Assembly (NCBI GenBank): GCA_944323725.1
Contig: CALUTP010000041.1
Location: forward strand, 62,001 to 126,000
Length of the DNA stretch: 64,000 bases
Reading direction: 5' to 3'
Source of the DNA: Candidatus Gastranaerophilales bacterium
Lineage (GTDB): Bacteria; Cyanobacteriota; Vampirovibrionia; Gastranaerophilales; Gastranaerophilaceae
Shown here: one piece after another, positions 27,296-36,434 of the stretch
Layout of the letters: each line of letters begins with the position of its first letter
How positions within the stretch are numbered: the first letter of the stretch is position 1
Translations under genes and position numbers: made by a program
The notes under the pieces: model-generated
Database searches by the model: none
The model's input: the letters and a program-made list of their open reading frames with translations, nothing else
Told to the model about the DNA's origin: nothing

Positions 27296-29182
27296 ATGAA
27301 TAAAAATCAATCTGCGGGTATGTATATAGTTCTAGCAATTGTAGTACTGGTATTTGTATCATCAGTATTTATGTCAGGCCCGACTACAAGCACATCAGAA
27401 TTATCTTATTCTGATTTTATACAAAAACTTGAAAATGGTGAATTTTCAAAAGTCGAAAAAGCTGACGATTTTCTAATAGCAGTACCTAAAAACCAGCCTA
27501 AAACTGAGCAATCACAAAAGCCTTCTGAACCTAATCCTTTCGGGGTAGAGAAAAAAGCCCCTACTGTTCAATATAAAGTATTAACTCCTAAAGATTCTAA
27601 TTTAATGACTAAACTAGAAGATGCAAATGTAGAAATTTCTGTTAAAAAGCCTAGTGAGTCTTCTCAGTTAATGGCAGTATTAGGAACTTTATTACTCCCT
27701 TTATTATTTATTATTTTCTTAGTTGTCATGGCGAAAAGCATTCAAGCAGGCGGTTCTCAGGCAATGTCATTCGGGAAAAGCAAAGCTAAAATGCTTCTTG
27801 ACAGCAAAGTAAAAACTACATTCAAAGATGTAGCTGGTATTGATGAAGAAAAACAAGAACTTGAAGAAATTGTTGACTTCTTGAAAAATGGAGATAAGTA
27901 TATAAAACTTGGTGCTAAAATTCCAAAAGGGGTATTACTTGTAGGTGCTCCAGGTACTGGTAAGACATTAATGGCAAAAGCAGTAGCAGGCGAAGCAGGA
28001 GTACCTTTCTTCTCAATTAGCGGCTCTGATTTTGTTGAAATGTTTGTAGGTGTTGGAGCAAGTCGTGTAAGAGATTTATTCGATCAAGCTAAAAAGCATC
28101 AGCCTTGCATAATTTTTATTGATGAAATTGATGCTGTAGGCCGTCAACGTGGTGCCGGAATGGGCGGAGGGCATGACGAGCGTGAACAAACACTAAATCA
28201 GTTGTTAGTTGAAATGGATGGATTTGACGAAAATACTAATATTATTGTAATAGCAGCTACTAATAGACCTGATATCTTAGATAATGCACTTTTAAGACCT
28301 GGTCGTTTTGATAGACAAATTGTAATAAACAAACCAGATATTTTAGGTAGAGAACAAATACTTAACGTCCATGCAAAAAATAAACCTCTTGATAAAGAAG
28401 TAGAATTGAAATTATTAGCAAAAAGGACTCCAGGTTTTACTGGTGCTGACTTACAGAACTTACTAAATGAAGCAGCTCTACTTGCAGCCCGTCATGACCA
28501 AAAAACTATTACAATGGAAAACTTAGAAGAAGCTATCGACAAAGTTATGGCAGGCCCAGAAAAGAAAAGTAGAATAATTTCAGATGAAGAAAAAGAAAAT
28601 ACAGCATACCATGAAGTAGGTCATGCATTACTTGCTAAACTATTAAAAAATACAGATCCACTCCATAAAGTTTCAATAATTCCTCGAGGTATGGCTTTAG
28701 GAGTTACAATGACTCTTCCAGAAAAAGATCATTTAACAATGAAAAAATCTCAACTGCTAGATATGATAACAATGACACTTGGTGGAAGAGTAGCAGAAGA
28801 AATTGTCTACGGGAAAGAAAGTATCACCACCGGTGCTAGTAATGACCTTGAAAAAGTTACATCTATGGCTCGTAATATGGTCACAAAATATGGTATGAGC
28901 GAAAAAATGGGTAATATGGCCTATGGCAAAGATGAACAACATATTTTTATGGGACGTGATTTTGGTGTAAGACGTGACTTTTCTGAAGAAATTGCAGCAG
29001 ACATTGACAAAGAAATTAAAAAAATTGTTGATGAAAGATATGCTATTGCCAAAAACCTTCTAAATGAAAATAGAGATATGCTTGAGTATATTTCAAAAGC
29101 GTTGTTAGATAAAGAAACTCTTGATGAAAAAGAATTTGTTGAATTAATGGAAAAAGTAAAAAGTGAAAGAGAACACGCTTAA
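27296..29182 (+). CDS. ftsH: ATP-dependent zinc metalloprotease FtsH
   Basis: Membrane AAA protease that degrades misfolded membrane proteins and regulators. Two transmembrane segments (about residues 7-25 and 125-146) flank a short periplasmic loop that is Pro/Lys/Gln-rich. AAA domain: Walker A GAPGTGKT (217-224), Walker [12 protein letters not shown], pore motif [10 protein letters not shown]. Zinc site HEVGH at about 439. 628 residues, normal. Its stop overlaps the GTG start of acsD by 20 bp, so ftsH, acsD and acsC are probably one transcript. Confidence 0.97.
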   Translation: MNKNQSAGMYIVLAIVVLVFVSSVFMSGPTTSTSELSYSDFIQKLENGEFSKVEKADDFLIAVPKNQPKTEQSQKPSEPNPFGVEKKAPTVQYKVLTPKDSNLMTKLEDANVEISVKKPSESSQLMAVLGTLLLPLLFIIFLVVMAKSIQAGGSQAMSFGKSKAKMLLDSKVKTTFKDVAGIDEEKQELEEIVDFLKNGDKYIKLGAKIPKGVLLVGAPGTGKTLMAKAVAGEAGVPFFSISGSDFVEMFVGVGASRVRDLFDQAKKHQPCIIFIDEIDAVGRQRGAGMGGGHDEREQTLNQLLVEMDGFDENTNIIVIAATNRPDILDNALLRPGRFDRQIVINKPDILGREQILNVHAKNKPLDKEVELKLLAKRTPGFTGADLQNLLNEAALLAARHDQKTITMENLEEAIDKVMAGPEKKSRIISDEEKENTAYHEVGHALLAKLLKNTDPLHKVSIIPRGMALGVTMTLPEKDHLTMKKSQLLDMITMTLGGRVAEEIVYGKESITTGASNDLEKVTSMARNMVTKYGMSEKMGNMAYGKDEQHIFMGRDFGVRRDFSEEIAADIDKEIKKIVDERYAIAKNLLNENRDMLEYISKALLDKETLDEKEFVELMEKVKSEREHA

Positions 29183-29942
29183 TAAAATTAGAACTATAAA
29201 TTTTCAAGGATTAATAATAGGAAATTCAAAACCAGTTTTGTGTCTTGAATTCTCTATTTTCAATTTAGATTTATCAAAACCTATTGACAGTGATTGTGAT
29301 ATTTTTGGAATAAGGTTTGATATTGATAATGAAAACGAAATTAATAGTGTAAAAAAACAACTAGAAAAATATCTGCCTTTAATAAAAAAACCTTTAATGA
29401 TTAGAGGTTGCGGGAATGACAGTCTGGATAAAATTCTTTTGCCTGAACTGATAAAAACTTTAGATAGAGAAACTATAATAGCACATGCTAATGAAAATAC
29501 TTATAAAGAAATTGTCCCCCTAACCTCAAAAGGAAACCATATTATAGCATTACGCAGTCCAATTGATATTAATCTCGCAAAAGAATTAAATATTCTTGCA
29601 GCAGATTTAGGACAAAATCTGAATAAAATTTTAATTGATACAGATATAGGCGGACTTGGATATGGCCTTGAATATGGCTATAGTATTATGGAAAAAATTA
29701 AACTTGAAGGACTAAGCGGGGATGAATATTTGAATATGCCTATGATTAGCTTTGCTCCAGAAGAAAGTCTAAAGACAAAGGAAGCAAAGTCAGATACATT
29801 TTCTTCAAGCTGGGGCGATTTAAAAACACGTGCTGAAATGTTTGAACTTTCATCAGCTTCAGCAGTAATTGCTGCAGGAGCAGATGTTATCGTTTTAAAT
29901 AACCCGCAAAGTGTAAATATTTTGAGAGGAATTTTTGAATAA
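29163..29942 (+). CDS. acsD: Corrinoid iron-sulfur protein small subunit (AcsD/CdhD-like)
   Basis: TIM-barrel subunit of the corrinoid iron-sulfur protein that carries a methyl group on cobalt. Features that fit the family: [56 protein letters not shown], and a C-terminal stretch [20 protein letters not shown]. At 259 residues it is shorter than acetogen AcsD (about 320). It starts at GTG 29163 inside ftsH, and its TAA overlaps the ATG of acsC (TAATG), so the pair are coupled. No acetyl-CoA synthase or CO dehydrogenase gene is in the window. Confidence 0.8.
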   Translation: MKENTLNKIRTINFQGLIIGNSKPVLCLEFSIFNLDLSKPIDSDCDIFGIRFDIDNENEINSVKKQLEKYLPLIKKPLMIRGCGNDSLDKILLPELIKTLDRETIIAHANENTYKEIVPLTSKGNHIIALRSPIDINLAKELNILAADLGQNLNKILIDTDIGGLGYGLEYGYSIMEKIKLEGLSGDEYLNMPMISFAPEESLKTKEAKSDTFSSSWGDLKTRAEMFELSSASAVIAAGADVIVLNNPQSVNILRGIFE

Positions 29943-31087
29943 TGGAACTTTCCGGATTACAAATTTTTAAATATTTGCCAGCAGCAAAAAAAGATGAAAA
30001 TTCTAATTGTAAAAAATGCGGATGCCCTACTTGTATGGCCTTTGCCATTAAACTTGCAAAACAAAATGCCAAAATCGAAAATTGCCCATATGTTCCTAAT
30101 GAACTAAAAGAAATCTATGAAATCAGCTGCAAACAACCTCAGAATATTGTTGAAATTCAAGGACTAAAAATTGGCGGAGAAAATGTTTTATATAGACATG
30201 AAAAAACTTTTATTAATAAAACTGCAATAGCAATTATTGTGGATAGATCTGAAATTAATTGGCAAGAAAAATTAAAAAGAATTGAGAATTTTGAAATTAC
30301 AAGAGTAAGTGAAACGTTAAAAATTGACTTGGTAATTTTCAAAAATTTCGAGACACTCCCACAATTAAAAAACTTACGAACAATAAGTTTTGATGATTTT
30401 AAAAAACTTCCATTAAAAGAGATTATTGATGAAAAATTTTCACAAACCTCTCAAGAATTAATTAAAATTAGAAAAAAAGCAATTTTGGAAAAAGATGGAA
30501 ATTATGCTGAGCCAGTCTATGTTTATTTCAAATACACAAATGATATAAATACACTTTGCGCAAAGGCATCTTATTATTTATGTAAATATGCAAATATGCT
30601 CGTATTTGAGAATTTTAATGAAGCTCTTATATCAACTCTTATGACTTTAAGACAAAATATTTTTACAGATCCTCAAAAACCATTGCAGGTAGAATCAAAA
30701 ATTTACGAATTTAATAATCCTGATGAAAATTCTCTGATATTTATGACAACAAATTTTGCTTTGACTTTTTATGCAGTAGCTAACGAACTTGAAAGTCTTC
30801 CTGTACCATCGTATCTAATAGTAACTCCTGCTGAAGGGATGAGCGTTTTAACAGCATGGTCTGCTGAAAAATTTACTGCAGCTATGGTTGCAAAAACTTT
30901 AAAAAAATTCGATTTCGCCAACAAAGTTAAAAATCGAAAAATTATAATTCCAGGACTTCTTGCACATATGAAAGAAGAATTAGAAGAAGAAATATCAAAT
31001 GCAGGTCTGGATTTTAAAATAGTAGTTGGAACAATTGAAGCATTTGCTATAAATGATTTTGTTAAAAATCTTGCTATATCTAAATAA
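29942..31087 (+). CDS. acsC: Corrinoid iron-sulfur protein large subunit (AcsC/CdhE-like)
   Basis: Corrinoid- and [4Fe-4S]-binding subunit. The N-terminal cluster motif is plain: NCKKCGCPTC followed by MAFAIKL and NCP (four Cys within about residues 22-50). A TIM-barrel-like middle and a C-terminal domain with LIVTPAEGMSVLTAWSAEKF and RKIIIPGLLAHMKEELEEE match the cobamide-binding end of AcsC. 381 residues against about 445 in acetogens, with most shortening in the middle. Coupled to acsD. Together with acsE this gives a methyl-THF to methyl-cobamide protein route. Confidence 0.82.
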   Translation: MELSGLQIFKYLPAAKKDENSNCKKCGCPTCMAFAIKLAKQNAKIENCPYVPNELKEIYEISCKQPQNIVEIQGLKIGGENVLYRHEKTFINKTAIAIIVDRSEINWQEKLKRIENFEITRVSETLKIDLVIFKNFETLPQLKNLRTISFDDFKKLPLKEIIDEKFSQTSQELIKIRKKAILEKDGNYAEPVYVYFKYTNDINTLCAKASYYLCKYANMLVFENFNEALISTLMTLRQNIFTDPQKPLQVESKIYEFNNPDENSLIFMTTNFALTFYAVANELESLPVPSYLIVTPAEGMSVLTAWSAEKFTAAMVAKTLKKFDFANKVKNRKIIIPGLLAHMKEELEEEISNAGLDFKIVVGTIEAFAINDFVKNLAISK

Positions 31088-31185
31088 ATATATTAAGTTC
31101 TAATATCTATTTCTTATGAAATGATTTTTATTTTGCATTAATAATCATTAAATAATGTTTTTTACTTAATATTAAGACTGCATAA

Positions 31186-31242
31186 AGACTGTTTAAACTT
31201 TATTTATAAAGTTTATAGTAACAAAATAAAGTTTAAATGTCT
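31186..31242. promoter_or_regulatory. Operator-like inverted repeat upstream of HTH gene
   Basis: Arms AGAC-TG-TTTAAACTTTATTT (31186-31205) and AAATAAAGTTTAAA-TG-TCT (31224-31242) are complementary over a 14-bp perfect core plus AGAC/TGTCT ends; a third TAAAGTTTA lies between them. It ends 17 nt before the -10 box of the HTH gene, the usual place for autoregulation. Confidence 0.5.
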
Positions 31243-31259
31243 ATAAAAACAAATTTTTG

Positions 31260-31265
31260 TATAAT
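31260..31265 (+). promoter_or_regulatory. -10 box of HTH gene (leaderless type)
   Basis: TATAAT exactly 6 nt before ATG 31272, with no ribosome site. Confidence 0.4.
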
Positions 31266-31271
31266 TGACTT

Positions 31272-31487
31272 ATGGGAATAAATGAAGATTTAAGAGTTTT
31301 ATTATTAAAAGAATTCACAACGATTAAAGATCTTGCACAAAAAGCTAGTGAAGCATCTGGCAAATCTATAACCCCAGACAGCATCTCAGCAAAACTTTTG
31401 CGAGGGACAATGAAGTATGATGAAGCAAAATTTCTAGGAGAAATACTTGGATATAATTTAGAATTTGTAAAAAGAAAAAATTCGTAA
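31272..31487 (+). CDS. Small helix-turn-helix DNA-binding protein
   Basis: 71 residues resembling short Cro/XRE-type proteins: LRVLLLKEFTTIKDLAQKAS, then SITPDSISAKLLRGTMKYDEA and FLGEILGYNLEFVKR. The helix-turn-helix lies at about residues 17-45. Probably a repressor acting on the inverted repeat just upstream and perhaps on the export genes that follow. ATG lies 6 nt after TATAAT, suggesting a leaderless mRNA. DNA target is inference. Confidence 0.7.
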   Translation: MGINEDLRVLLLKEFTTIKDLAQKASEASGKSITPDSISAKLLRGTMKYDEAKFLGEILGYNLEFVKRKNS

Positions 31488-31641
31488 ATCTTAACTACTC
31501 AATCTCATAAAAATCATTCGGATAAAGTTGATTTTTTCCAAAAATACATTAAAAGGTTGATGTGAAGTATAGGGATATATTTTATTGTATTGGTGGGGAA
31601 AACTCTTTACCGGACTAACATAAGGGGATAAATCCAACAAA

Positions 31642-32847
31642 ATGGACAAGTGTAAAATATCTACAGCAGATGCTTTATACGCAGAATATGACTGGTTCCA
31701 AAAATTATTTCCGCTTGCTATGCAGAAATCAGCGGATGGATTTTTTATGCCCGGATTAAGATGTGAACTAATCGGAATTAGCAGAAATATTAATTTACTT
31801 CAGACAAAAGAATCTTATTTTGTTACAAAAGTCCGTATTGATAAATTTTATGATATGTTTTTGAGAATTTCTGAAAGAACAGTGGCATTGCTTCTTAATA
31901 AAAGTCTTGGCAGACCGTCAAGGAGTTTTAACATTAACAAACTCACAGATCTTGAAGCTGAAATTATGACAGCTTTTAATGATTATGTGTATAAAATTAT
32001 TGTTCAATTTTTAGAACCCCCGCCTGTTGTAAACTTTAAACGCACTAATTTCGATATGACACATATCACATTTATCATCAAAGATGAAGAAGAACAGGCT
32101 ATGGGAAAATTTATAATTTCAGTTCCCGATGGAAGGATGAAGCCTAACAAAATAGTTTCATCCGGTAATACATTTGAATATGACGAGTTTTATAAATGTC
32201 CGGTACAAGTAAAAATAGAAATAGGGAAAACCCGATTTACTGTAAAAGATTTGAAAGAACTCGAAGCTGGTGATATGATTCTTTTAGAACATAGTAACCT
32301 TAGCTGCTTCAAATTAATTTTAAATGATTATACAAATAAAATTCTAATAGAACCTAATATGGAACTTGAAGTTCCATTTGACGAGGACGGAGGTAATAAT
32401 ATGGGAAGCAATACAGACACAGCAAACTTATGGGACAGCATCGAGGTCGATATGTATGCTGAATTTGATCCGGTGAAAATTTCTCTAGGCGATTTGAAAA
32501 AAATTGAAGAAGGGCTTGTTGTAGATGTTGCTGCGCTATATGACAACAAAGTTACTTTAAGAGTTGAGAATAAAGTCATAGGACATGGTGAACTTGTAAT
32601 TATAAATGATAGATACGGGGTTAAAGTTACTGAAATAGTTGATGAAGAAGAAGTGGAAGAGGATTTTTTAATGCCACCTGCATCAAAAGCAGAAAAGCCA
32701 TTACCTTCAGCACCAGCAACAGAAGAAACTCCTCAAGCCTCAGGATCAGCAGCAGCTCCTTCCGAACCTGTTCCACAAGCTGACAATTCTAATGAAGATG
32801 AGGAATTTGATTACAGCGATTTTGAACTTGAAGATGAAGATATTTAA
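31642..32847 (+). CDS. C-ring protein with two SpoA domains (FliM/FliN/SctQ-like)
   Basis: Cytoplasmic-ring (switch or sorting platform) component of the flagellar/type III export apparatus. 401 residues: an N-terminal FliM/SctQ-like region to about 170, a first SpoA-like domain about 180-255 (KTRFTVKDLKELEAGDMILL), a second about 275-345 (VKISLGDLKKIEEGLVVDVA), and a disordered acidic Pro/Ser/Glu tail. Two SpoA domains in one chain is the layout of SctQ in injectisomes, whereas flagella usually split them between FliM and FliN. It is followed by fliO, P, Q and R, so it belongs to the same machine. The ribosome site AAGGGG is rather far (about 13 nt) from ATG. Confidence 0.75.
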   Translation: MDKCKISTADALYAEYDWFQKLFPLAMQKSADGFFMPGLRCELIGISRNINLLQTKESYFVTKVRIDKFYDMFLRISERTVALLLNKSLGRPSRSFNINKLTDLEAEIMTAFNDYVYKIIVQFLEPPPVVNFKRTNFDMTHITFIIKDEEEQAMGKFIISVPDGRMKPNKIVSSGNTFEYDEFYKCPVQVKIEIGKTRFTVKDLKELEAGDMILLEHSNLSCFKLILNDYTNKILIEPNMELEVPFDEDGGNNMGSNTDTANLWDSIEVDMYAEFDPVKISLGDLKKIEEGLVVDVAALYDNKVTLRVENKVIGHGELVIINDRYGVKVTEIVDEEEVEEDFLMPPASKAEKPLPSAPATEETPQASGSAAAPSEPVPQADNSNEDEEFDYSDFELEDEDI

Positions 32848-32894
32848 TCAATTTGAATTAAAAGTAATTTAACAAATAAGAATATGAGGGAATT

Positions 32895-33287
32895 ATGGGT
32901 GGATACTTAGTTAACTTTTCAGTATATACAATGGCAATGATAGGATTAATCTTTTTTGCTCTTATGATATACAAAAAATTTGCAGGTGAAGGATTTTACA
33001 GCAATAAATCGAGCTTCCTGAGTGTTGAAGAAACCATTAATATAGCTCCACGCAAAAATCTTTATGTAATACGTGCAGGAAATGAAAGATTTCTTATAGC
33101 TGGTGATGTAGACAAGACGACACTTATTTCAAAGTTAGATAATACAACTTCACAACAACAAACACAAAATCTTATAAAAAGAATGCATACAACAAGTTCT
33201 ATAGATGAACTTCCAAAGATTCAAGCCTTTAAAAAACCTCAAAAACCAAATGTTTTACACGACATGGTAAGAAAAATTAACAGATAG
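32895..33287 (+). CDS. fliO: FliO-like export protein
   Basis: 130 residues: one N-terminal membrane span (YTMAMIGLIFFALMIYKKF) and a small cytoplasmic beta domain (VEETINIAPRKNLYVIRAGNERFLIAG) with the FliO pattern, then a basic tail. FliO assists FliP assembly in flagellar systems and is absent from most injectisomes, so it favours a flagellar origin. The GAGGG site precedes ATG; fliP follows after 13 nt. Confidence 0.75.
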   Translation: MGGYLVNFSVYTMAMIGLIFFALMIYKKFAGEGFYSNKSSFLSVEETINIAPRKNLYVIRAGNERFLIAGDVDKTTLISKLDNTTSQQQTQNLIKRMHTTSSIDELPKIQAFKKPQKPNVLHDMVRKINR

Positions 33288-33300
33288 GACAATAAAATTA

Positions 33301-33945
33301 ATGGATAACGTACTAAAAGATATAAATCCCGTTTTACAAATGCTTATAGTAATGACTGTATTTTCATTACTACCATTTGTCTTTTGTTGTATGACGAGTT
33401 TTTTGAGGTTTGTAATCGTATTTTCAATGCTTAAAACTGCTATGGGAACTCAACAGGTTCCGCCATCAATAGTAATCATAGGACTTTCTATGATTTTAAC
33501 ATTTTATACAATGGGGCCAACATTCCAAAAAATGTATGAAATGGGCAGTATCCCATATCAACAAAACCAAAATATCGTTGCAGCTATTGATCAAGGCTCC
33601 AAACCGTTAAAAGAATTTATGATGAAACAAACGAGGGAATCTGATTTAGCATTTTTTGTTGAATTGTCAAATAAAGTTCCGCCGAAAAGCCCTGATGAAA
33701 TAACCGTATGGCAAGTAGCTCCAGCTTTTATTATGAGTGAGTTAAAAACTGCTTTTGAAATAGGATTTATTATATTTGTTCCATTTATCGTATTAGATCT
33801 TGTAGTAGCAAATATTTTACTTGCACTTGGTATGTTTATGTTATCTCCTACAATTATTTCACTTCCATTCAAATTATTGATATTTATTGCAGTTGACGGA
33901 TGGGCGTTAATAGTTCAGGGATTGGTTACAAGTTACAATCAATAG
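33301..33945 (+). CDS. fliP: Flagellar/type III export protein FliP
   Basis: Core of the export gate (FliP5-FliQ4-FliR1). SFLRFVIVFSMLKTAMGTQQVPPS and the C-terminal MLSPTIISLPFKLLIF are signature segments; four hydrophobic spans. GTQQ is the flagellar form. At 214 residues it lacks the cleaved signal peptide and extra N-terminus of most FliP proteins, like SctR of injectisomes. Between fliO and fliQ. Confidence 0.92.
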   Translation: MDNVLKDINPVLQMLIVMTVFSLLPFVFCCMTSFLRFVIVFSMLKTAMGTQQVPPSIVIIGLSMILTFYTMGPTFQKMYEMGSIPYQQNQNIVAAIDQGSKPLKEFMMKQTRESDLAFFVELSNKVPPKSPDEITVWQVAPAFIMSELKTAFEIGFIIFVPFIVLDLVVANILLALGMFMLSPTIISLPFKLLIFIAVDGWALIVQGLVTSYNQ

Positions 33946-33957
33946 AGGATTAAAAAT

Positions 33958-34449
33958 ATGTTAGAAATGTTAGTTGAATATCTTGCTCAAGGATTTTTAA
34001 TAATGCTTGCTATTTCCATGCCTTGTGTACTTGTAGCTGCAGGGATTGGACTTGTTGTCGGTATTTTACAAGCTGTAACTCAGGTGCAGGAACAAACTAT
34101 TGCAGCTGCACCAAAAATTCTTGGAGTATTTCTTGTAATTGTGATTGGAGGATTTGGATTTATAAGATTATTAACAAATTTATTCACCGATGGCATGGCA
34201 CTGGCATTTAATGTAGTTCCTAAAAACGATAATTATGTACTCGCTGCAGATTATTACAGATATACCTCAGCTTTTGGAGAAGTAGCTCCACAAAAATTCA
34301 GAAATCAAGACAACATCGATTATATTATGAAAAATCCAGGTAAAATTCCATTCATAAGAAATGAAGAACGAGTAAAAGATATCCCTTCAAATAGAATGCC
34401 TAATCCTCGTCCGGATTTAGTTGAAACAAGAAGAATTTTAGGTAACTAA
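33958..34449 (+). CDS. fliQ: Export protein FliQ with C-terminal extension
   Basis: Two-span export gate subunit; residues 1-88 match FliQ (GIGLVVGILQAVTQVQEQT, IVIGGFGFIRLL). The remaining ~75 residues are an extra polar tail (KNDNYVLAADYYRYTS to RPDLVETRRILGN), nearly doubling the usual length of about 89. The frame is continuous with no sign of fusion to a known domain. ATG 12 nt after the fliP stop. Confidence 0.9.
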   Translation: MLEMLVEYLAQGFLIMLAISMPCVLVAAGIGLVVGILQAVTQVQEQTIAAAPKILGVFLVIVIGGFGFIRLLTNLFTDGMALAFNVVPKNDNYVLAADYYRYTSAFGEVAPQKFRNQDNIDYIMKNPGKIPFIRNEERVKDIPSNRMPNPRPDLVETRRILGN

Positions 34450-34474
34450 TCAAAAAGGAGATTTAAAAAATTTA

Positions 34475-35254
34475 ATGGAACAAATTCTAGCAGAACTTGC
34501 AAAATTATTTCCCCAATTAAATACCGCACTAGCGTCCGGTATTTATGTTTTTGCGAGAATGCTTGGATTTTTTAGGTTTGCTCCAGTATTTAACAGAAAA
34601 GAAGTACCAGGATTAATAAAAATTGGTCTTGCTTTTTTAATGACAATTGTGATAACCTCACTTGTTAAACCTCCTTCAATGGGAATGGAAGATTCACTGA
34701 TACTGTCAATTCTTTTAAACTTTGTCGTAGGAGCAATTATTGGGTATATGGCGCAGCTAATCCTTCTTGCAGTTGATGCAGGTGCTGATATGATAAATAT
34801 GCAAATGGGCTTATCCTCAGCTATGGTACTCGATCCGACATCTAACAGTCAGGTATCCATTTTAACAAAGTTATTTTCACTTTTTGGAGTACTTATTTTT
34901 ATACATCTTGGAGGAGTCTATTGGCTCATTAAAGCTTTTATTAGAAGTTTTGAGATTTTCCCGCTTTTTGCAACAAGTTTTGATTTAAAAAGTATTGTTA
35001 ATATCGATTATTTAATAGAAATGAGCTCAAATGTTTTATATATGGGACTCCAGATTGCATCACCAATATTACTTGCAACATTGGGACAGGATATTATTTT
35101 AGGTGTAATCTCAAAAACTGCCCCTCAAGTAAACGTATTCCAACTAAGTTTCCTTTTCAAACCAGTTCTAGGTGCAGCTATTATGGTATGGATTTTGCCT
35201 ATGCTAATGAATGTAATAAGTGATTACTTCTTATCTTATGCAAACATTTTTTAA
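34475..35254 (+). CDS. fliR: Flagellar/type III export protein FliR
   Basis: Six-span export gate subunit, 259 residues, typical length. GIYVFARMLGFFRFAPVFNRKEVPGLIKIGLA and DMINMQMGLSSAMVLDP (each quoted in part) are conserved in FliR/SctT. AAGGAG lies 11-12 nt before ATG. No flhB/sctU follows; the next gene is hemW. Confidence 0.92.
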   Translation: MEQILAELAKLFPQLNTALASGIYVFARMLGFFRFAPVFNRKEVPGLIKIGLAFLMTIVITSLVKPPSMGMEDSLILSILLNFVVGAIIGYMAQLILLAVDAGADMINMQMGLSSAMVLDPTSNSQVSILTKLFSLFGVLIFIHLGGVYWLIKAFIRSFEIFPLFATSFDLKSIVNIDYLIEMSSNVLYMGLQIASPILLATLGQDIILGVISKTAPQVNVFQLSFLFKPVLGAAIMVWILPMLMNVISDYFLSYANIF

Positions 35255-35255
35255 A

Positions 35256-35283
35256 TTTACAACTTTGCTTTAAAGATTATAAT
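35256..35283 (+). promoter_or_regulatory. hemW promoter (leaderless type)
   Basis: TTTACA, 16-nt spacer, TATAAT, then 6 nt to the hemW ATG. Confidence 0.5.
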
Positions 35284-35289
35284 TTAATT

Positions 35290-36381
35290 ATGGTAAAAAA
35301 CGTATACATACATATTCCTTTTTGTAAATCAAAATGCAGATACTGCTCTTTTATTTCTTTCCCCAAACTTGAATTGAAAAAAAGTTACCTAAAAGCTCTT
35401 GGCGAAGAAATATCATATTTTTATGAAAATGAAATACTTAATACAATATATTTCGGAGGTGGTACACCATCCCTATTAAAACCACAAGAATTTGAAAAAA
35501 TAATTGGGTATTTTAATATAAATAATCAAACAGAAATTACAGCCGAATTAAATCCGGAAACAATTGATTATGATTATCTAAGAGAATTACTAGATAGTGG
35601 AATAAATCGTATAAGCATTGGCTGCCAGACTTTCAACAATAAAATTTTAAAACTAATTGGCAGAAGACATAATTCAAAACAAGTAGAAAAGGCTGTTATA
35701 AATGCACAAAAAGCTGGAATTAATAATATAAGTCTCGATTTTATATATGGATTACCTGAACAAAATATTGATGATTTTATATCAGACTTAAAACATGCAG
35801 CAGATTTAGGCATAGAACATATCTCTCTTTACGGATTAAAAATTGACGAAGGATGCTACTTTTACAATCATAATCCAGAAAATACAGCTGATGAAGACAT
35901 GCAAGCTGAAATGTACCTGAACGCAATCAATACACTTACTGATATCGGATTTGAACATTATGAGATCAGTAATTTTTCAAAATCTGGGTTTTACTCAAAA
36001 CACAATTTAAACTACTGGAATAACAATTCCTACTATGGATTTGGAACCGCAGCACATGGATATAAAGATAATATTAGATATTCAAATGTAAATTCAGTCG
36101 AAGAATACATAAAAAATCCATATATACACAACAAAGAAAAATTTCTTACACAACAAGAACAGCTTGAAGAAGAAATTTTTCTTGGATTTAGAAAAATATC
36201 AGGTATAAATAAAAATTTAATAAACGAAAAATTTAATATAAATTTTGATGAAAAATATTCTGAGATTTTAACCAAATATATATCAAGCGGACATATAATA
36301 AAAACTAATACTGGCTATAAATTTTCTACGAATGGGATATTAGTTAGCAACATAATTTTATCAGATTTTATTGAAATATAA
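35290..36381 (+). CDS. hemW: Radical SAM protein HemW
   Basis: Coproporphyrinogen III dehydrogenase-like radical SAM protein, now regarded as a heme chaperone. C12-x3-C16-x2-C19 (HIPFCKSKCRYCSF) followed by Phe, lacking the extra Cys of true HemN; FGGGTPS; ISIGCQTF; DFIYGLPEQ; and LNYWNNNSYYGFGTAAHGY are typical. 363 residues. Probably leaderless. Transcribed with the same direction as the export genes but with its own promoter and terminator. Confidence 0.9.
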   Translation: MVKNVYIHIPFCKSKCRYCSFISFPKLELKKSYLKALGEEISYFYENEILNTIYFGGGTPSLLKPQEFEKIIGYFNINNQTEITAELNPETIDYDYLRELLDSGINRISIGCQTFNNKILKLIGRRHNSKQVEKAVINAQKAGINNISLDFIYGLPEQNIDDFISDLKHAADLGIEHISLYGLKIDEGCYFYNHNPENTADEDMQAEMYLNAINTLTDIGFEHYEISNFSKSGFYSKHNLNYWNNNSYYGFGTAAHGYKDNIRYSNVNSVEEYIKNPYIHNKEKFLTQQEQLEEEIFLGFRKISGINKNLINEKFNINFDEKYSEILTKYISSGHIIKTNTGYKFSTNGILVSNIILSDFIEI

Positions 36382-36409
36382 AAAAGCTCATGTTACACAT
36401 GAGCTTTTT
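36381..36409. terminator. Bidirectional terminator
   Basis: AAAAAGCTCATGT / ACATGAGCTTTTT, a perfect 13-bp stem with a TAC loop, directly after the hemW stop and before the convergent gene at 36435. Confidence 0.9.
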
Positions 36410-36434
36410 ATTAATTTATAAAACTCAAAACGAA

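Noticed and set aside
31088-31271. Sigma-28 type flagellar promoter at TAAAGTTT
   Set aside because: TAAAGTTT resembles a sigma-28 -35 box, but no GCCGATAA-like -10 follows at proper spacing; the sequence is better explained as part of the inverted repeat.
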